From contig NZ_QKZK01000001.1 of NCBI RefSeq assembly GCF_003254275.1, positions 41,364 to 105,363 of the forward strand: 64,000 bases of DNA, given 5' to 3'. The notes under the pieces were generated by a model. That model was not told where the DNA came from, did no database searches, and worked only from the letters and a program-made list of their open reading frames with translations. Below are positions 10,401 to 17,470 of this stretch, piece after piece. A program made the position numbers and the translations under genes. Source of the stretch: Breznakibacter xylanolyticus (GTDB lineage Bacteria; Bacteroidota; Bacteroidia; Bacteroidales; Marinilabiliaceae). Every line of letters starts with the position of its first letter. Within the stretch, counting starts at the first letter, position 1.

Positions 10401-11854
10401 AAAACCTGTGATCCCCCTTGGGGTTTGGGTTCGAGGGGGATGGCGGTGTTGGTACACACGTCCAGGATGGGGTTGGCCAGGCTGATGTCGACGGGCGAGA
10501 CGTTCATGGTGAGGGTGGCGCTGTTCTTGCAGTTGCGACTGTCGGTGACTTCGTACACCAGGTTGTAGGTTCCCACGTCTATCGTCATGAAGGTGGGTTC
10601 CTGAATGGCGGTGTTGTCCAGTGGTGATGTGGCGCCTGACCATTGGTGGAGGGTGTAAGGAGGCAATCCTCCCGATGGATTGCCATTGATGGTGGTGGAT
10701 ACGCCGGGGCAGAGATAGGTCGAGAGACCTGCTGATGGAAGTGCCGATGGAATTTCATGCACGGTGATGGTGGTGGTGCCTTCCCCCAGGCATCCATAAG
10801 TGTTGCCAACGCGATAAGTGATGGTGTGTGTGCCTGCTCCTGCCAGTGTGGGGTTGAAACGACCGGTGCGTGTGTTTTCAATGCCAGGGCCGCTCCATCG
10901 TCCACCCGGCGTGGCCGCCGTGAGGGTGATGGGGGGTGCGTTGACGCACAGAGGTGCCACCGGTGTGATGGTGGCATCGGGGTATGGCACAATGAGTGCA
11001 ATGGCCGTGGTGATGACGGGCGGGTTGTCGCCGTTGATCAGGTCGGCAGGCGCTCCCGGGATGGCCGGGTCATCATAGGGATTGCAATAATTCCAGTTGC
11101 GGAGGGTTACCTCAAAAAAGTCGCCCACATTGTAACCATTGGGGATGTAGATGGGCAGCGATCGGTTGCCCGGTGCCACCGGGCTGTAAATAGGTTCGGT
11201 AGTGGCAATGATGTCTCCCTGCAGTGGCCATGGGTTCACCACTACTCCTCCGATCTCTGCAGTAGTGATGTTTCCTCCGGTGCCATAAATCCATTGGGTC
11301 CATCGGCGGGGATCGTTGGGCACGTCTTCCTCAAGGGGCGGGGTGCAGTTCCATTGACTGGCATCCATAAAAGTCACGGTGCCGTCGTTGCCAACGCAAA
11401 TGGGAAACACCTGGGGGTTGATGAGCATTTCGCCACCATTGAACTCATCGGTGTCCCACACGGTGACGGTTTGGTATTGTCGCGAGCTCGTGCAAAGTTC
11501 GCCGTTTACTTCGATGGTAACGTTGGGATTGTAGTTGCAAAACCCAACTTTTTTGGGGTAGATGTGCGTGAGGGATGCCTTCCATTCGCGGGTAACGGCG
11601 TTGGTGAGTGTGCCATTAACGCGTTCGATGGGTGAACCGTCGCCCCAGTCGTACACAAACACCACGTTGCCTGTGCCGCCATCGTTGACCCCCCGGTAGG
11701 TGGCATACCAATCGACGTTCACGGGCGCGCATTTGCGGCCTGAAATGAGGTCGTTGGCCCGATCGCCAATGTTGCAGTTTTGTGCATGGATGCCCTTTGT
11801 TATAGGGGCAATCATCAATGCAGCGATCATGCTGTATCGCGTGAATGGTTTCAT
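7424..11854 (-). CDS. Giant PKD-repeat surface protein, T9SS type B sorting domain
   Basis: This 1476-residue protein begins with a signal peptide (cleavage likely after GIHAQ). The N-terminal half has immunoglobulin-like modules with recurrent TAGGD/TCSN-type motifs. From about residue 735 to 1345 there are at least seven PKD domains, each marked by a WDFGDG-like core (for example YIWDFGDGNTS, FLWDFGDGETS, WLWDFGDNTQS). The last 95 or so residues are a gliding-motility type (CHU_C) C-terminal domain with FPNAFTPS, LQIFNRWGELLFES and GWDGYYKGK, the signal for export by type IX secretion. By family it is a secreted, probably adhesive surface protein; its ligand cannot be told. The partner PorP/SprF gene follows after 6 bp. 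Confidence 0.92.
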   Translation of the reverse strand: MKPFTRYSMIAALMIAPITKGIHAQNCNIGDRANDLISGRKCAPVNVDWYATYRGVNDGGTGNVVFVYDWGDGSPIERVNGTLTNAVTREWKASLTHIYPKKVGFCNYNPNVTIEVNGELCTSSRQYQTVTVWDTDEFNGGEMLINPQVFPICVGNDGTVTFMDASQWNCTPPLEEDVPNDPRRWTQWIYGTGGNITTAEIGGVVVNPWPLQGDIIATTEPIYSPVAPGNRSLPIYIPNGYNVGDFFEVTLRNWNYCNPYDDPAIPGAPADLINGDNPPVITTAIALIVPYPDATITPVAPLCVNAPPITLTAATPGGRWSGPGIENTRTGRFNPTLAGAGTHTITYRVGNTYGCLGEGTTTITVHEIPSALPSAGLSTYLCPGVSTTINGNPSGGLPPYTLHQWSGATSPLDNTAIQEPTFMTIDVGTYNLVYEVTDSRNCKNSATLTMNVSPVDISLANPILDVCTNTAIPLEPKPQGGSQVFVIHQWTGTDTHLLSATDIENPTFISPVAGNFIYDYYVQSDQGCDATVPIEVRVYDYPTANAGGDEQTCSNTYTLSATPSIGIGTWQMVSGPGLASFANPNSASSSVSVTEFGTYLFRWTEDNNSCIDADDVTITFLETPTPGVMPDETICGLTHTLTAYPHNGVGSWSQTAGPGTSTLLSPSLAITHVTVSEPGVYQFTWQEANGICTGSATVQITFNPQAVAIITPPPPPNCTPALITFDNQSVDATLYIWDFGDGNTSTETNPTYLFENFTQSVKTVNITLTAENSYQCNDATTLTLNISPSPKARFVYTPDRGCTPLAVTFTNLSVGATVNQWDFGDGSSPVNTHNATHTYDNAQPWVENHEVALTVTNDFGCSDTRYEYVAVFPAPDATFTVTPPNGCEPLMTDLLAMPGAAQYTWDLGDGIPVVGQHVMSQLFMTNNNANTTYQLSLTATSSQGCTATSQQQVTVYPAPSAQLTPDKTEGCAPVEIICQNTSTGATNHWWVNADGTREWLATPSPIVKTYNNPTLEPIWQRGRLVVESANGCRDSAEMMIRVFPLITPDIAPGNEGCHPLMVEFQNFTLAAQSFLWDFGDGETSTDRNTSHLFENQTLNPITFPISLNATSIYGCSNTATTQVTVYPTPIADFSSSPTEQQMPQATFLFTNLTQGNDWLYQWDLGDTHTSTLRDVQHTYATAGRYDVTLNVSSTFGCSASKTHTVRLIPRIPFIDYGPPEQGCLPLTVEFYNLTTDATEFLWEFGDNGSSSAKEPIHIYDKPGTYQVKLTATGEGGTMVADHLVIIVHPTPKALFDLSPNVVDIPGQAVRFRDLSIGTIATWLWDFGDNTQSTQQNPSHEYREAGSYNVSLVVTSPENCADEYAMNAAVTARVGGKIDFPNAFTPSTSGASGGVYDAKDPANTVFYPFVKTGVVEYKLQIFNRWGELLFESTDISIGWDGYYKGKLSRQDVYIWKAVVKFSNGNVETFSGDVTLLR

Positions 11855-11957
11855 AACTCCCGCATTGCCCGGCCTTCACAGGATGATGAGATCATTGAGG
11901 CTGGTAGTTGCGTGTTAAGATATGGAAGGATGGGGTAGGAGTGCAAGAAGATTTTTA

Positions 11958-12009
11958 CAAACAAAAACAGAGACTCAATGCGTTATCAGCATCAGCGTCT
12001 CTGTTTGTT
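11958..12009 (-). terminator. Terminator of mrp-nfu
   Basis: Read on the minus strand, AACAAACAGAGAC pairs with GTCTCTGTTTTTGTT around a 22-nt loop, and T-rich sequence follows. It starts 26 bp beyond the nfu stop. Confidence 0.6.
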
Positions 12010-12034
12010 ATGAATGCGAAGGAGATGATTTGTT

Positions 12035-12277
12035 TTACACCGCCACCACCTCCGTGATTTGCGGTACGGCATTGCGTATGACCGTTTCTACGCCGCCGCG
12101 TAAGGTTTGCAGACTCATGGGGCAGCCATGGCAGGCGCCGGTGAGTTTCACTTTTACTTTCAGGTCGGCAGTGACATCCACCAGGTTGATGTTGCCCCCA
12201 TCGGAAATGAGGTAGGGGCGGATGGTGTCGAGAGCCGCTTCAATGGCCGGGATCAAGCTTTTGGGATCTGTCATCAC
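12035..12277 (-). CDS. NifU C-terminal (Nfu) domain iron-sulfur scaffold
   Basis: An 80-residue single-domain Nfu protein. The family holds a 4Fe-4S cluster through a CxxC motif at a dimer interface and passes it to target proteins. The motif is present as CHGC (about residue 52), followed by the usual LRGGVETVIRNAVP. It begins 9 bp after mrp, so cluster carrier and ATPase are one unit. The length is normal for stand-alone bacterial Nfu proteins. Confidence 0.93.
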   Translation of the reverse strand: MMTDPKSLIPAIEAALDTIRPYLISDGGNINLVDVTADLKVKVKLTGACHGCPMSLQTLRGGVETVIRNAVPQITEVVAV

Positions 12278-12286
12278 TCACGTTAT

Positions 12287-13390
12287 TTAGTGACGTTGTG
12301 TTTCAACGATAAACGAAGGGGGCAGGTCGCGGTTGCGTTTGTCCACGGCCTGTGCCACGCTATGTGCCAGGGTGTCGAAGGCTTGCGCCATGATGCTCTC
12401 GGTGAGTGCCACGGGCAGACCTTTGTCGCCGCCTTCGCGGATGCTTTGCACGATGGGGATTTGTCCCAGTAGGTCGATGTTGAGTTTTTCGGCCAGTTGT
12501 TTGCCACCGTCACGTCCAAAGATGTAGTATTTGTTTTCGGGGAGTTCGGCCGGTGTGAACCAGGCCATGTTTTCCACCAGTCCCAAAACGGGGACATTGA
12601 TTGATTTTCCTCGAAACATGCTGATGCCTTTTACTGCATCGGCAAGGGCAACATCCTGGGGTGTGGTGATGATGATCACACCGGTGACGGGAACCGTTTG
12701 TACCAGGGTGAGATGGATGTCGCTGGTGCCGGGGGGCAGGTCGATGAGCAGGTAGTCGAGGTCGCCCCACAGGCCGTCTGTGATGAGTTGCTTGAGGGCA
12801 TTGGTGGCCATGGCACCTCGCCACACCAGGGCATCTTCGGGATTTACAAAGTAACCGATGCTCAGGAGCTTGACGCCGTATTTCTCGATGGGCAGAATGC
12901 GATCTTTCCCATCCACTTTGTCGAGCATAGGTCGGGCATCCTCGGTTTCAAACATTTTGGGGATAGAAGGTCCGTAAATGTCGGCATCGAGAAGCCCCAC
13001 GCTGTGACCGGCTTTGGCCAGAGCCACGGCCAGGTTGCTGGTGAGGGTGCTTTTTCCCACGCCACCTTTGCCCGAGGCGATGGCGATGACGTTTTTGACG
13101 CCGGGCAACACCTCGCGCTTGACGATGGTGCGGGGTTTGATTTTGACAAAAATGTTGCCCTCAATTTGAGCCTCTTCGCCCACATGAGTTTTGATGGCCT
13201 GTACGCAGGCACGTTTGATGGCCGGAATCATCGGGTCGTTGGCACGGTCGAACAGCAGGCTGAAGCTGATGCGTTGGCCATCGATGCGGATGTCGTCCTC
13301 GACCATTTCGAGGGCAACGATGTCTTTTCCTTTTCCCGGGTGGACAACGTGTTGGAGGGCGTCCATGACCAGTTGGGGATAGTAGTTCAT
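12287..13390 (-). CDS. mrp: Mrp/ApbC family P-loop ATPase, iron-sulfur cluster carrier
   Basis: 367 residues: an N-terminal MIP18/DUF59 domain (about 1-90), then the ParA-like ATPase core with deviant Walker A GKGGVGKST (about residue 110), DADIYGPSIP and LIDLPPGTSD. Family members carry iron-sulfur clusters to apo-proteins in the cytoplasm. The CxxC that binds the bridging cluster in enterobacterial Mrp is missing: the VENMAWFTPAELPENKY segment has no cysteine, and the only cysteine I see is near residue 60. The Nfu gene 9 bp downstream may supply the cluster-binding site. I recall Bacteroidota homologues sharing this segment. Confidence 0.93.
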   Translation of the reverse strand: MNYYPQLVMDALQHVVHPGKGKDIVALEMVEDDIRIDGQRISFSLLFDRANDPMIPAIKRACVQAIKTHVGEEAQIEGNIFVKIKPRTIVKREVLPGVKNVIAIASGKGGVGKSTLTSNLAVALAKAGHSVGLLDADIYGPSIPKMFETEDARPMLDKVDGKDRILPIEKYGVKLLSIGYFVNPEDALVWRGAMATNALKQLITDGLWGDLDYLLIDLPPGTSDIHLTLVQTVPVTGVIIITTPQDVALADAVKGISMFRGKSINVPVLGLVENMAWFTPAELPENKYYIFGRDGGKQLAEKLNIDLLGQIPIVQSIREGGDKGLPVALTESIMAQAFDTLAHSVAQAVDKRNRDLPPSFIVETQRH

Positions 13391-13466
13391 GTGATTTTAT
13401 TTAGATGTGACAGGATAACAGATGGTCACCCTGTTATGTTTATTTAAACCCTGTATAAATTGAGGG

Positions 13467-13474
13467 CAAAGATA
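13467..13474 (-). promoter_or_regulatory. Candidate -7 element for mrp-nfu
   Basis: On the minus strand this reads TATCTTTG, a perfect TAnnTTTG, 77 bp before the mrp start. No clear -33 box is seen. It directly abuts the terminator of the upstream M48 gene. Confidence 0.5.
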
Positions 13475-13504
13475 AAAAAAATCCCTCCGTGAGGGGAGGG
13501 ATTT
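13475..13504 (-). terminator. Terminator of the M48 peptidase gene
   Basis: Read on the minus strand, AAATCCCTCC pairs with GGAGGGATTT around a 6-nt loop and runs into a T tract. It begins 21 bp past the stop. Confidence 0.8.
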
Positions 13505-13525
13505 GTTCTTTTGATTTTTTTGATA

Positions 13526-14347
13526 TTAGGGGAGCAGGTTTTTGAAGGCATCGTATTCTTCCTTGTAGAGTCCGTAACTACCGTCGCCCTTGAAGAGTTT
13601 TTTGAACTCATCATCTTTCGTATACGTGTCAGCAATGTTTTGAAGGCGTTTGTCATCGCTGGGATGGGTCGATAACCAAGCCGGGGTGCTGCTGCCCTCA
13701 CTGTTGTCAATCATTTTTTCAAAAAAAGATCCGATGCCCCTTGGGTCGTATTTGGTTGCGGCCAGATAGTACATCGAATATCGGTCGGCATCATACTCGT
13801 TATCGCGCGAGAATTTGAGAGTTCCCAAGCCAAGCGCGAGGTCTTTGGCGATGTTTGTCATTTCACCTGCGTTTTGACCCAAGATAATGCTCATGAGGAT
13901 GTCAAATCCGTACACTTTGGTCATTTGTTGGGTTGAATGGCGCAGGTCGGCGTGAGCCATCTCGTGTCCCATGACACCGGCCAGCGAAGCCGCATTGTCA
14001 AGATATTTAATGAGTCCGGTGTAGAAATAGAGTTTTCCGCCCGGAGCAGCAAAGGCATTTAAAACATCCTGGTTGATGATGTGCACTTCCCAATCGAAAC
14101 GATCTTTAAACTTGAATTGATCAGATTTAAGGATGTCATTCATCATGGTTTCGATGTACAAATATGCCTTTTCGTTGCCTTGCCGTTGTAATACAGGATA
14201 GTTTACCGGGTCTGCTTCCAGACTTTTGACCAGTTCTTCTCCGAAGGATTTATCATCATCTACCGAAAAAAAGTTCACTCCCCGGTCGCCACAAGCGGTT
14301 AACCATAACGTTGTGAAGACTAAAATGTTTATCTGAATTGTTTTCAT
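13526..14347 (-). CDS. M48 family metalloprotease lipoprotein
   Basis: A 273-residue periplasmic lipoprotein: lipobox LTAC near residue 20, then an M48 peptidase domain. The zinc motif is HEMAH (about residue 128) and the third ligand is the Glu in DNEYDAD (about residue 185). The STHPSDDKRLQNI near the C-terminus is typical of M48B/BepA-like enzymes, which by family degrade or refold misfolded outer-membrane proteins. Unlike BepA there is no TPR tail, so the protein is a compact catalytic domain. It is monocistronic, with its own promoter and terminator. Confidence 0.93.
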   Translation of the reverse strand: MKTIQINILVFTTLWLTACGDRGVNFFSVDDDKSFGEELVKSLEADPVNYPVLQRQGNEKAYLYIETMMNDILKSDQFKFKDRFDWEVHIINQDVLNAFAAPGGKLYFYTGLIKYLDNAASLAGVMGHEMAHADLRHSTQQMTKVYGFDILMSIILGQNAGEMTNIAKDLALGLGTLKFSRDNEYDADRYSMYYLAATKYDPRGIGSFFEKMIDNSEGSSTPAWLSTHPSDDKRLQNIADTYTKDDEFKKLFKGDGSYGLYKEEYDAFKNLLP

Positions 14348-14381
14348 TATAAAAGTGTTGGAGGTTGTTTTTTAACGAATG

Positions 14382-14412
14382 CAAATATAATAAATCGTAG
14401 TTTATGGTTCAA
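14382..14412 (-). promoter_or_regulatory. Promoter of the M48 peptidase gene
   Basis: On the minus strand, TTG (14412-14410) and TATATTTG (14389-14382) are separated by 20 bp, the spacing expected for the Bacteroidota primary sigma factor. The start codon is 35 bp downstream. Confidence 0.7.
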
Positions 14413-14501
14413 TTCTTTATGAGGTGGTCGGTGTGTGATTTATTTTAATAGTCAGATATTCAGGTGAAACACAAATAAAAGACAAAAAAGTCTTTAAAAT
14501 A

Positions 14502-14533
14502 TTTGGAATGATTCCAGATAGCGAATATATTTG
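14502..14533 (+). promoter_or_regulatory. Promoter of the first superoxide dismutase
   Basis: TTTG at 14502-14505 and TATATTTG at 14526-14533 with a 20-bp spacer: a full -33/-7 match. It lies 43 bp before the start codon. Confidence 0.8.
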
Positions 14534-14575
14534 CATCTGTAAGTCTTAAATGTGTAACTCTTAAAAACTATTGAT

Positions 14576-15178
14576 ATGTCATTTCAATTACCATCACTCG
14601 ATTATGCATACAATGCATTGGAACCGCACATTGATGCGCGCACCATGGAAATACATCATACCAAGCACCACGGTGCATATACCACCAATTTGAATGGAGC
14701 CATTGAAGGCACTCCCTTAGCTGGTCAAAGCATAGAAGAGATATTGGCCAATGTGTCAAAACATTCGGCTGCTGTTCGCAACAATGGTGGCGGTTTTTAT
14801 AATCACAACTTGTTTTGGAAGGTGATTGGTCCCAATGGCGGTGGAGCTCCTTCAGGTGCTTTGCTTTCGGCCATTGAGCAGGCTTTCGGGTCGTTCGATC
14901 AGTTTAAAGAGCTGTTCAACAAGGCAGCTGCCACCCGTTTTGGATCGGGGTGGGCCTGGTTGGTTCAGAAGGACGACGGCAGTTTGGTCGTTTCATCAAC
15001 CCCCAATCAGGACAATCCCCTGATGGATGTGGCTGAAGTGCAGGGAACGCCCATTTTGGGGTTGGATGTGTGGGAACACGCCTATTATTTGAATTATCAA
15101 AATCGTCGTCCCGATTATATCAATGCTTTTTGGAGCATTGTGAATTGGGCAGAAGTTGCATCTCGTTTTAAAGTTTAG
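14576..15178 (+). CDS. sodA: Superoxide dismutase, Mn-type signature
   Basis: Dismutates superoxide to oxygen and peroxide. The 200 residues hold all four metal ligands: His in HHTKHH (near residue 28), His in NHNLFW, then Asp and His in [10 protein letters not shown]. Two diagnostic spots match the Mn enzymes: [13 protein letters not shown], with Gly where Fe enzymes have Gln, and NQDNPLM, which supplies the active-site Gln late in the sequence. Metal use is inferred from these motifs; cambialistic forms exist. It has its own promoter and terminator. Confidence 0.93.
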   Translation: MSFQLPSLDYAYNALEPHIDARTMEIHHTKHHGAYTTNLNGAIEGTPLAGQSIEEILANVSKHSAAVRNNGGGFYNHNLFWKVIGPNGGGAPSGALLSAIEQAFGSFDQFKELFNKAAATRFGSGWAWLVQKDDGSLVVSSTPNQDNPLMDVAEVQGTPILGLDVWEHAYYLNYQNRRPDYINAFWSIVNWAEVASRFKV

Positions 15179-15200
15179 TGAGTTTTTTTATCAATGGAAG

Positions 15201-15231
15201 AGGATGATCCAACGGGGTCATCCTTTTTTTT
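15201..15231 (+). terminator. Terminator between the two sod genes
   Basis: AGGATGATCC pairs with GGGTCATCCT (one G-T) around a short loop, followed by eight T residues. It separates the transcripts of the two sod genes. Confidence 0.85.
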
Positions 15232-15300
15232 CATCAGTGCCGAACATTTACGATAAAAATTAGTTGTTACTTTTACTAAACTTTAAAAAACGCACTGATT

Positions 15301-15876
15301 ATGAAATTTGAACTGCCACAATTGCCTTATGCGCCCAATGCGCTGGAGCCGGTGATATCGCAAAAAACCATTGAGTTCCACTATGGAAAACACCATCAGG
15401 CCTATGTCAACAACCTGAATAATCTCATTGTTGGAACCCGTTTTGAGAATGAAGATTTGGAGACCATTGTGAAGGAATCCGATGGAGCCATATTTAATAA
15501 TGCCGCTCAGGTTTGGAATCATACTTTTTACTTCCAGTCGTTTAAGCCCAAAGGCGGCGGCAAGCCGGGCGGTGCTTTGGCGCGTGCCATTGATGCTTCG
15601 TTTGGCTCGTTCGACAAGTTTAAGACTGAGTTTTCACAGGCTGCGGCATCGGTTTTTGGTTCAGGATGGGCCTGGTTGGTTAAAAAAGATGACGACACGC
15701 TGGAAATCATCAAGGAAAGCAATGCCGGTTGTCCCCTTACCAAAGGTTATTATCCCATTCTCACCTGCGATGTTTGGGAGCACGCCTACTATTTGGACTA
15801 TCAAAACCGTCGTCCCGATTACATTGCCTCTTTTTGGGACATTCTTGATTGGGATGCCATTGAATTGCGTTTCTGA
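15301..15876 (+). CDS. sodB: Superoxide dismutase, Fe-type signature
   Basis: A second Fe/Mn-family superoxide dismutase of 191 residues, 122 bp after the first. Ligands are present ([23 protein letters not shown]). Its diagnostic positions are those of iron enzymes: [11 protein letters not shown] provides the early active-site Gln, and SNAGCPLT replaces the late NQDxPL of Mn enzymes. The tandem pair differs clearly from each other, so it is not a fresh duplication. A weak -7 match TACTTTTA lies about 30-40 bp upstream. Confidence 0.93.
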   Translation: MKFELPQLPYAPNALEPVISQKTIEFHYGKHHQAYVNNLNNLIVGTRFENEDLETIVKESDGAIFNNAAQVWNHTFYFQSFKPKGGGKPGGALARAIDASFGSFDKFKTEFSQAAASVFGSGWAWLVKKDDDTLEIIKESNAGCPLTKGYYPILTCDVWEHAYYLDYQNRRPDYIASFWDILDWDAIELRF

Positions 15877-15940
15877 TCAGGCGTACCCGAAGCGGAGGAT
15901 TCAACTTTTTTGAACCCGATGACATTTTAAGTGTTATAGA

Positions 15941-15972
15941 AAAACCTGACGGCTTAGTCCTCAGGTTTTTTT
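15941..15972 (+). terminator. Terminator of the second sod gene
   Basis: AACCTGA (15943-15949) pairs with TCAGGTT (15961-15967), followed by a run of T. Confidence 0.8.
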
Positions 15973-16018
15973 CTTGCTGATAATATTCGTAATTTTCGAC
16001 CCCAATTTTTTGAAGCCC

Positions 16019-16585
16019 ATGATTAGAGATTTAATATTGAAAAACCGGAGTTACCGACGTTTTTATCAGGATGCGATCATCGATCGATCAACGTTAACCG
16101 AGTTGGTTGACCTGGCACGATTGTCGCCTTCGGCACGCAATGCACAACCGTTAAAATATTTTTTGTCGAGTGATTCGGCAACCAACGCGCTGATATTTCC
16201 GCATTTGTCGTGGGCAGGGTATTTGACCGATTGGGATGGCCCAGAGGAGGGTGAACGTCCGTCTGCTTACATCATTGTGTTGAATGATAATACCATCGCT
16301 TCTAATTATTTTTGCGACGAGGGCATTGCTTCTCAAAGCATTTTATTGGGGGCAGTGGAGAAAGGTCTTGGCGGTTGTATTGTGGCTTCGGTGAAGCGTA
16401 ATGAGTTGCAGCAGGCGTTGAATTTACCCACACAGTATGCCATTGTGCATGTGATTGCGCTGGGTAAACCCAAAGAAGAAGTGGTGCTTGAAACCATTCA
16501 TGGCAATGACGTGAAATACTGGCGCGACCGCGATCAAAAGCATCATGTGCCAAAGCGCAGCCTCAATGAAATCATTGTCTTGTAA
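16019..16585 (+). CDS. Nitroreductase family FMN oxidoreductase
   Basis: 188 residues of the nitroreductase fold, which binds FMN and reduces nitro, quinone or related compounds with NAD(P)H; the natural substrate is unknown. Visible are the N-terminal NRSYRRF, the flavin-contact SARNAQPLKYF, and the core helix region GIASQSILLGAVEKGLGGCIV. The frame is open from 15974, but that ATG lies next to the preceding terminator and adds 15 atypical residues. The ATG at 16019 gives the normal start MIRDLILKNRS. A weak promoter-like TAATTTTC lies about 20 bp before it. Confidence 0.87.
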   Translation: MIRDLILKNRSYRRFYQDAIIDRSTLTELVDLARLSPSARNAQPLKYFLSSDSATNALIFPHLSWAGYLTDWDGPEEGERPSAYIIVLNDNTIASNYFCDEGIASQSILLGAVEKGLGGCIVASVKRNELQQALNLPTQYAIVHVIALGKPKEEVVLETIHGNDVKYWRDRDQKHHVPKRSLNEIIVL

Positions 16586-16641
16586 TTTAGGAACACCACA
16601 AGGTGTCAGCGGTGTTGAATTGGTGAGTAAACATTAAGGAT

Positions 16642-17265
16642 ATGGATTTTACATTGAATGGAGGGAAAGGGTATTCCAAAACCGAGAGTTATGACGATGA
16701 AGTTACGCAAGGTTTGACGGATCATTATCGAGGCGTTTTGGAATTGTTGGGTGAGGATGTTCACCGTGAAGGGCTAGAAAAGACGCCCTTGAGGGTGGCC
16801 AAGGCCATGCAGTTTCTCACGCAGGGGTATCATATGAATCCCGAGGAGATTATTCGTTCGGCGATGTTTCGTGAAGATTATCAGCAAATGGTAATTGTGA
16901 AGGATATTGAGCTTTATTCGATGTGTGAGCACCATATACTGCCATTTTTTGGCAAAGCGCATGTGGCTTATATACCTCGTCATCACATCACCGGATTGAG
17001 TAAGATTGCCCGGGTGGTAGAGGCATTTGCGCGTCGATTGCAGGTGCAGGAGCGTTTAACCACTCAAATTAAAGATTGCATACAAAAGACGCTGAATCCG
17101 CTTGGGGTTGCAGTGGTGATTGAGGCGCAACACATGTGCATGCAAATGCGTGGTGTACAGAAACAGCATTCGGTGACCACCACGTCAGACTTCACAGGCG
17201 CCTTTTTGAAGAATCAGGCCACTCGTGAGGAGTTTTTCAATATTATTGGGGGTAAACTGCATTGA
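16642..17265 (+). CDS. folE: GTP cyclohydrolase I
   Basis: Converts GTP to 7,8-dihydroneopterin triphosphate, the first step of tetrahydrofolate (and pterin) synthesis. The 207 residues show the whole family pattern: [13 protein letters not shown], the zinc Cys and His in [32 protein letters not shown], and the second zinc Cys in [11 protein letters not shown]. The N-terminal 30 residues are polar and variable, as usual. It is read in the same direction as the nitroreductase 56 bp upstream; a terminator follows. Confidence 0.96.
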   Translation: MDFTLNGGKGYSKTESYDDEVTQGLTDHYRGVLELLGEDVHREGLEKTPLRVAKAMQFLTQGYHMNPEEIIRSAMFREDYQQMVIVKDIELYSMCEHHILPFFGKAHVAYIPRHHITGLSKIARVVEAFARRLQVQERLTTQIKDCIQKTLNPLGVAVVIEAQHMCMQMRGVQKQHSVTTTSDFTGAFLKNQATREEFFNIIGGKLH

Positions 17266-17288
17266 GCAGACATGGATATTCATTAGGG

Positions 17289-17316
17289 GCGGCGTGTGAA
17301 CATGCCGCTTTTTTTA
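17289..17316 (+). terminator. Terminator of folE
   Basis: GCGGC (17289-17293) and GCCGC (17304-17308), with inner pairing, are followed by a T run. It is 24 bp after the folE stop. Confidence 0.75.
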
Positions 17317-17391
17317 TTTCTGTGTTTGATGTTTGTACGTTGAAAGCGCCTGTTTTTCTGTTTCACAAAGGGATGGCGTGCTGAAAAAAGG

Positions 17392-17399
17392 TATTTTTG
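17392..17399 (+). promoter_or_regulatory. Candidate -7 element for porW-porX
   Basis: TATTTTTG matches TAnnTTTG and is followed by CATC. It lies 72 bp before the preferred porW start and inside the longer open frame that begins at 17333, which argues for the later start. Confidence 0.55.
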
Positions 17400-17470
17400 C
17401 ATCTTTGCAAAATAATTTCGGGACAAGACTGTTTTTAAATAAGTTGGTCCAAGTCCGACCTATCACCGGC

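Noticed and set aside
10757..11635. Plus-strand open frame (292 codons) opposite the PKD protein
   Set aside because: Antisense to a repeat-rich gene with clear domains; Gly/Val/Asp-rich translation with no domain.
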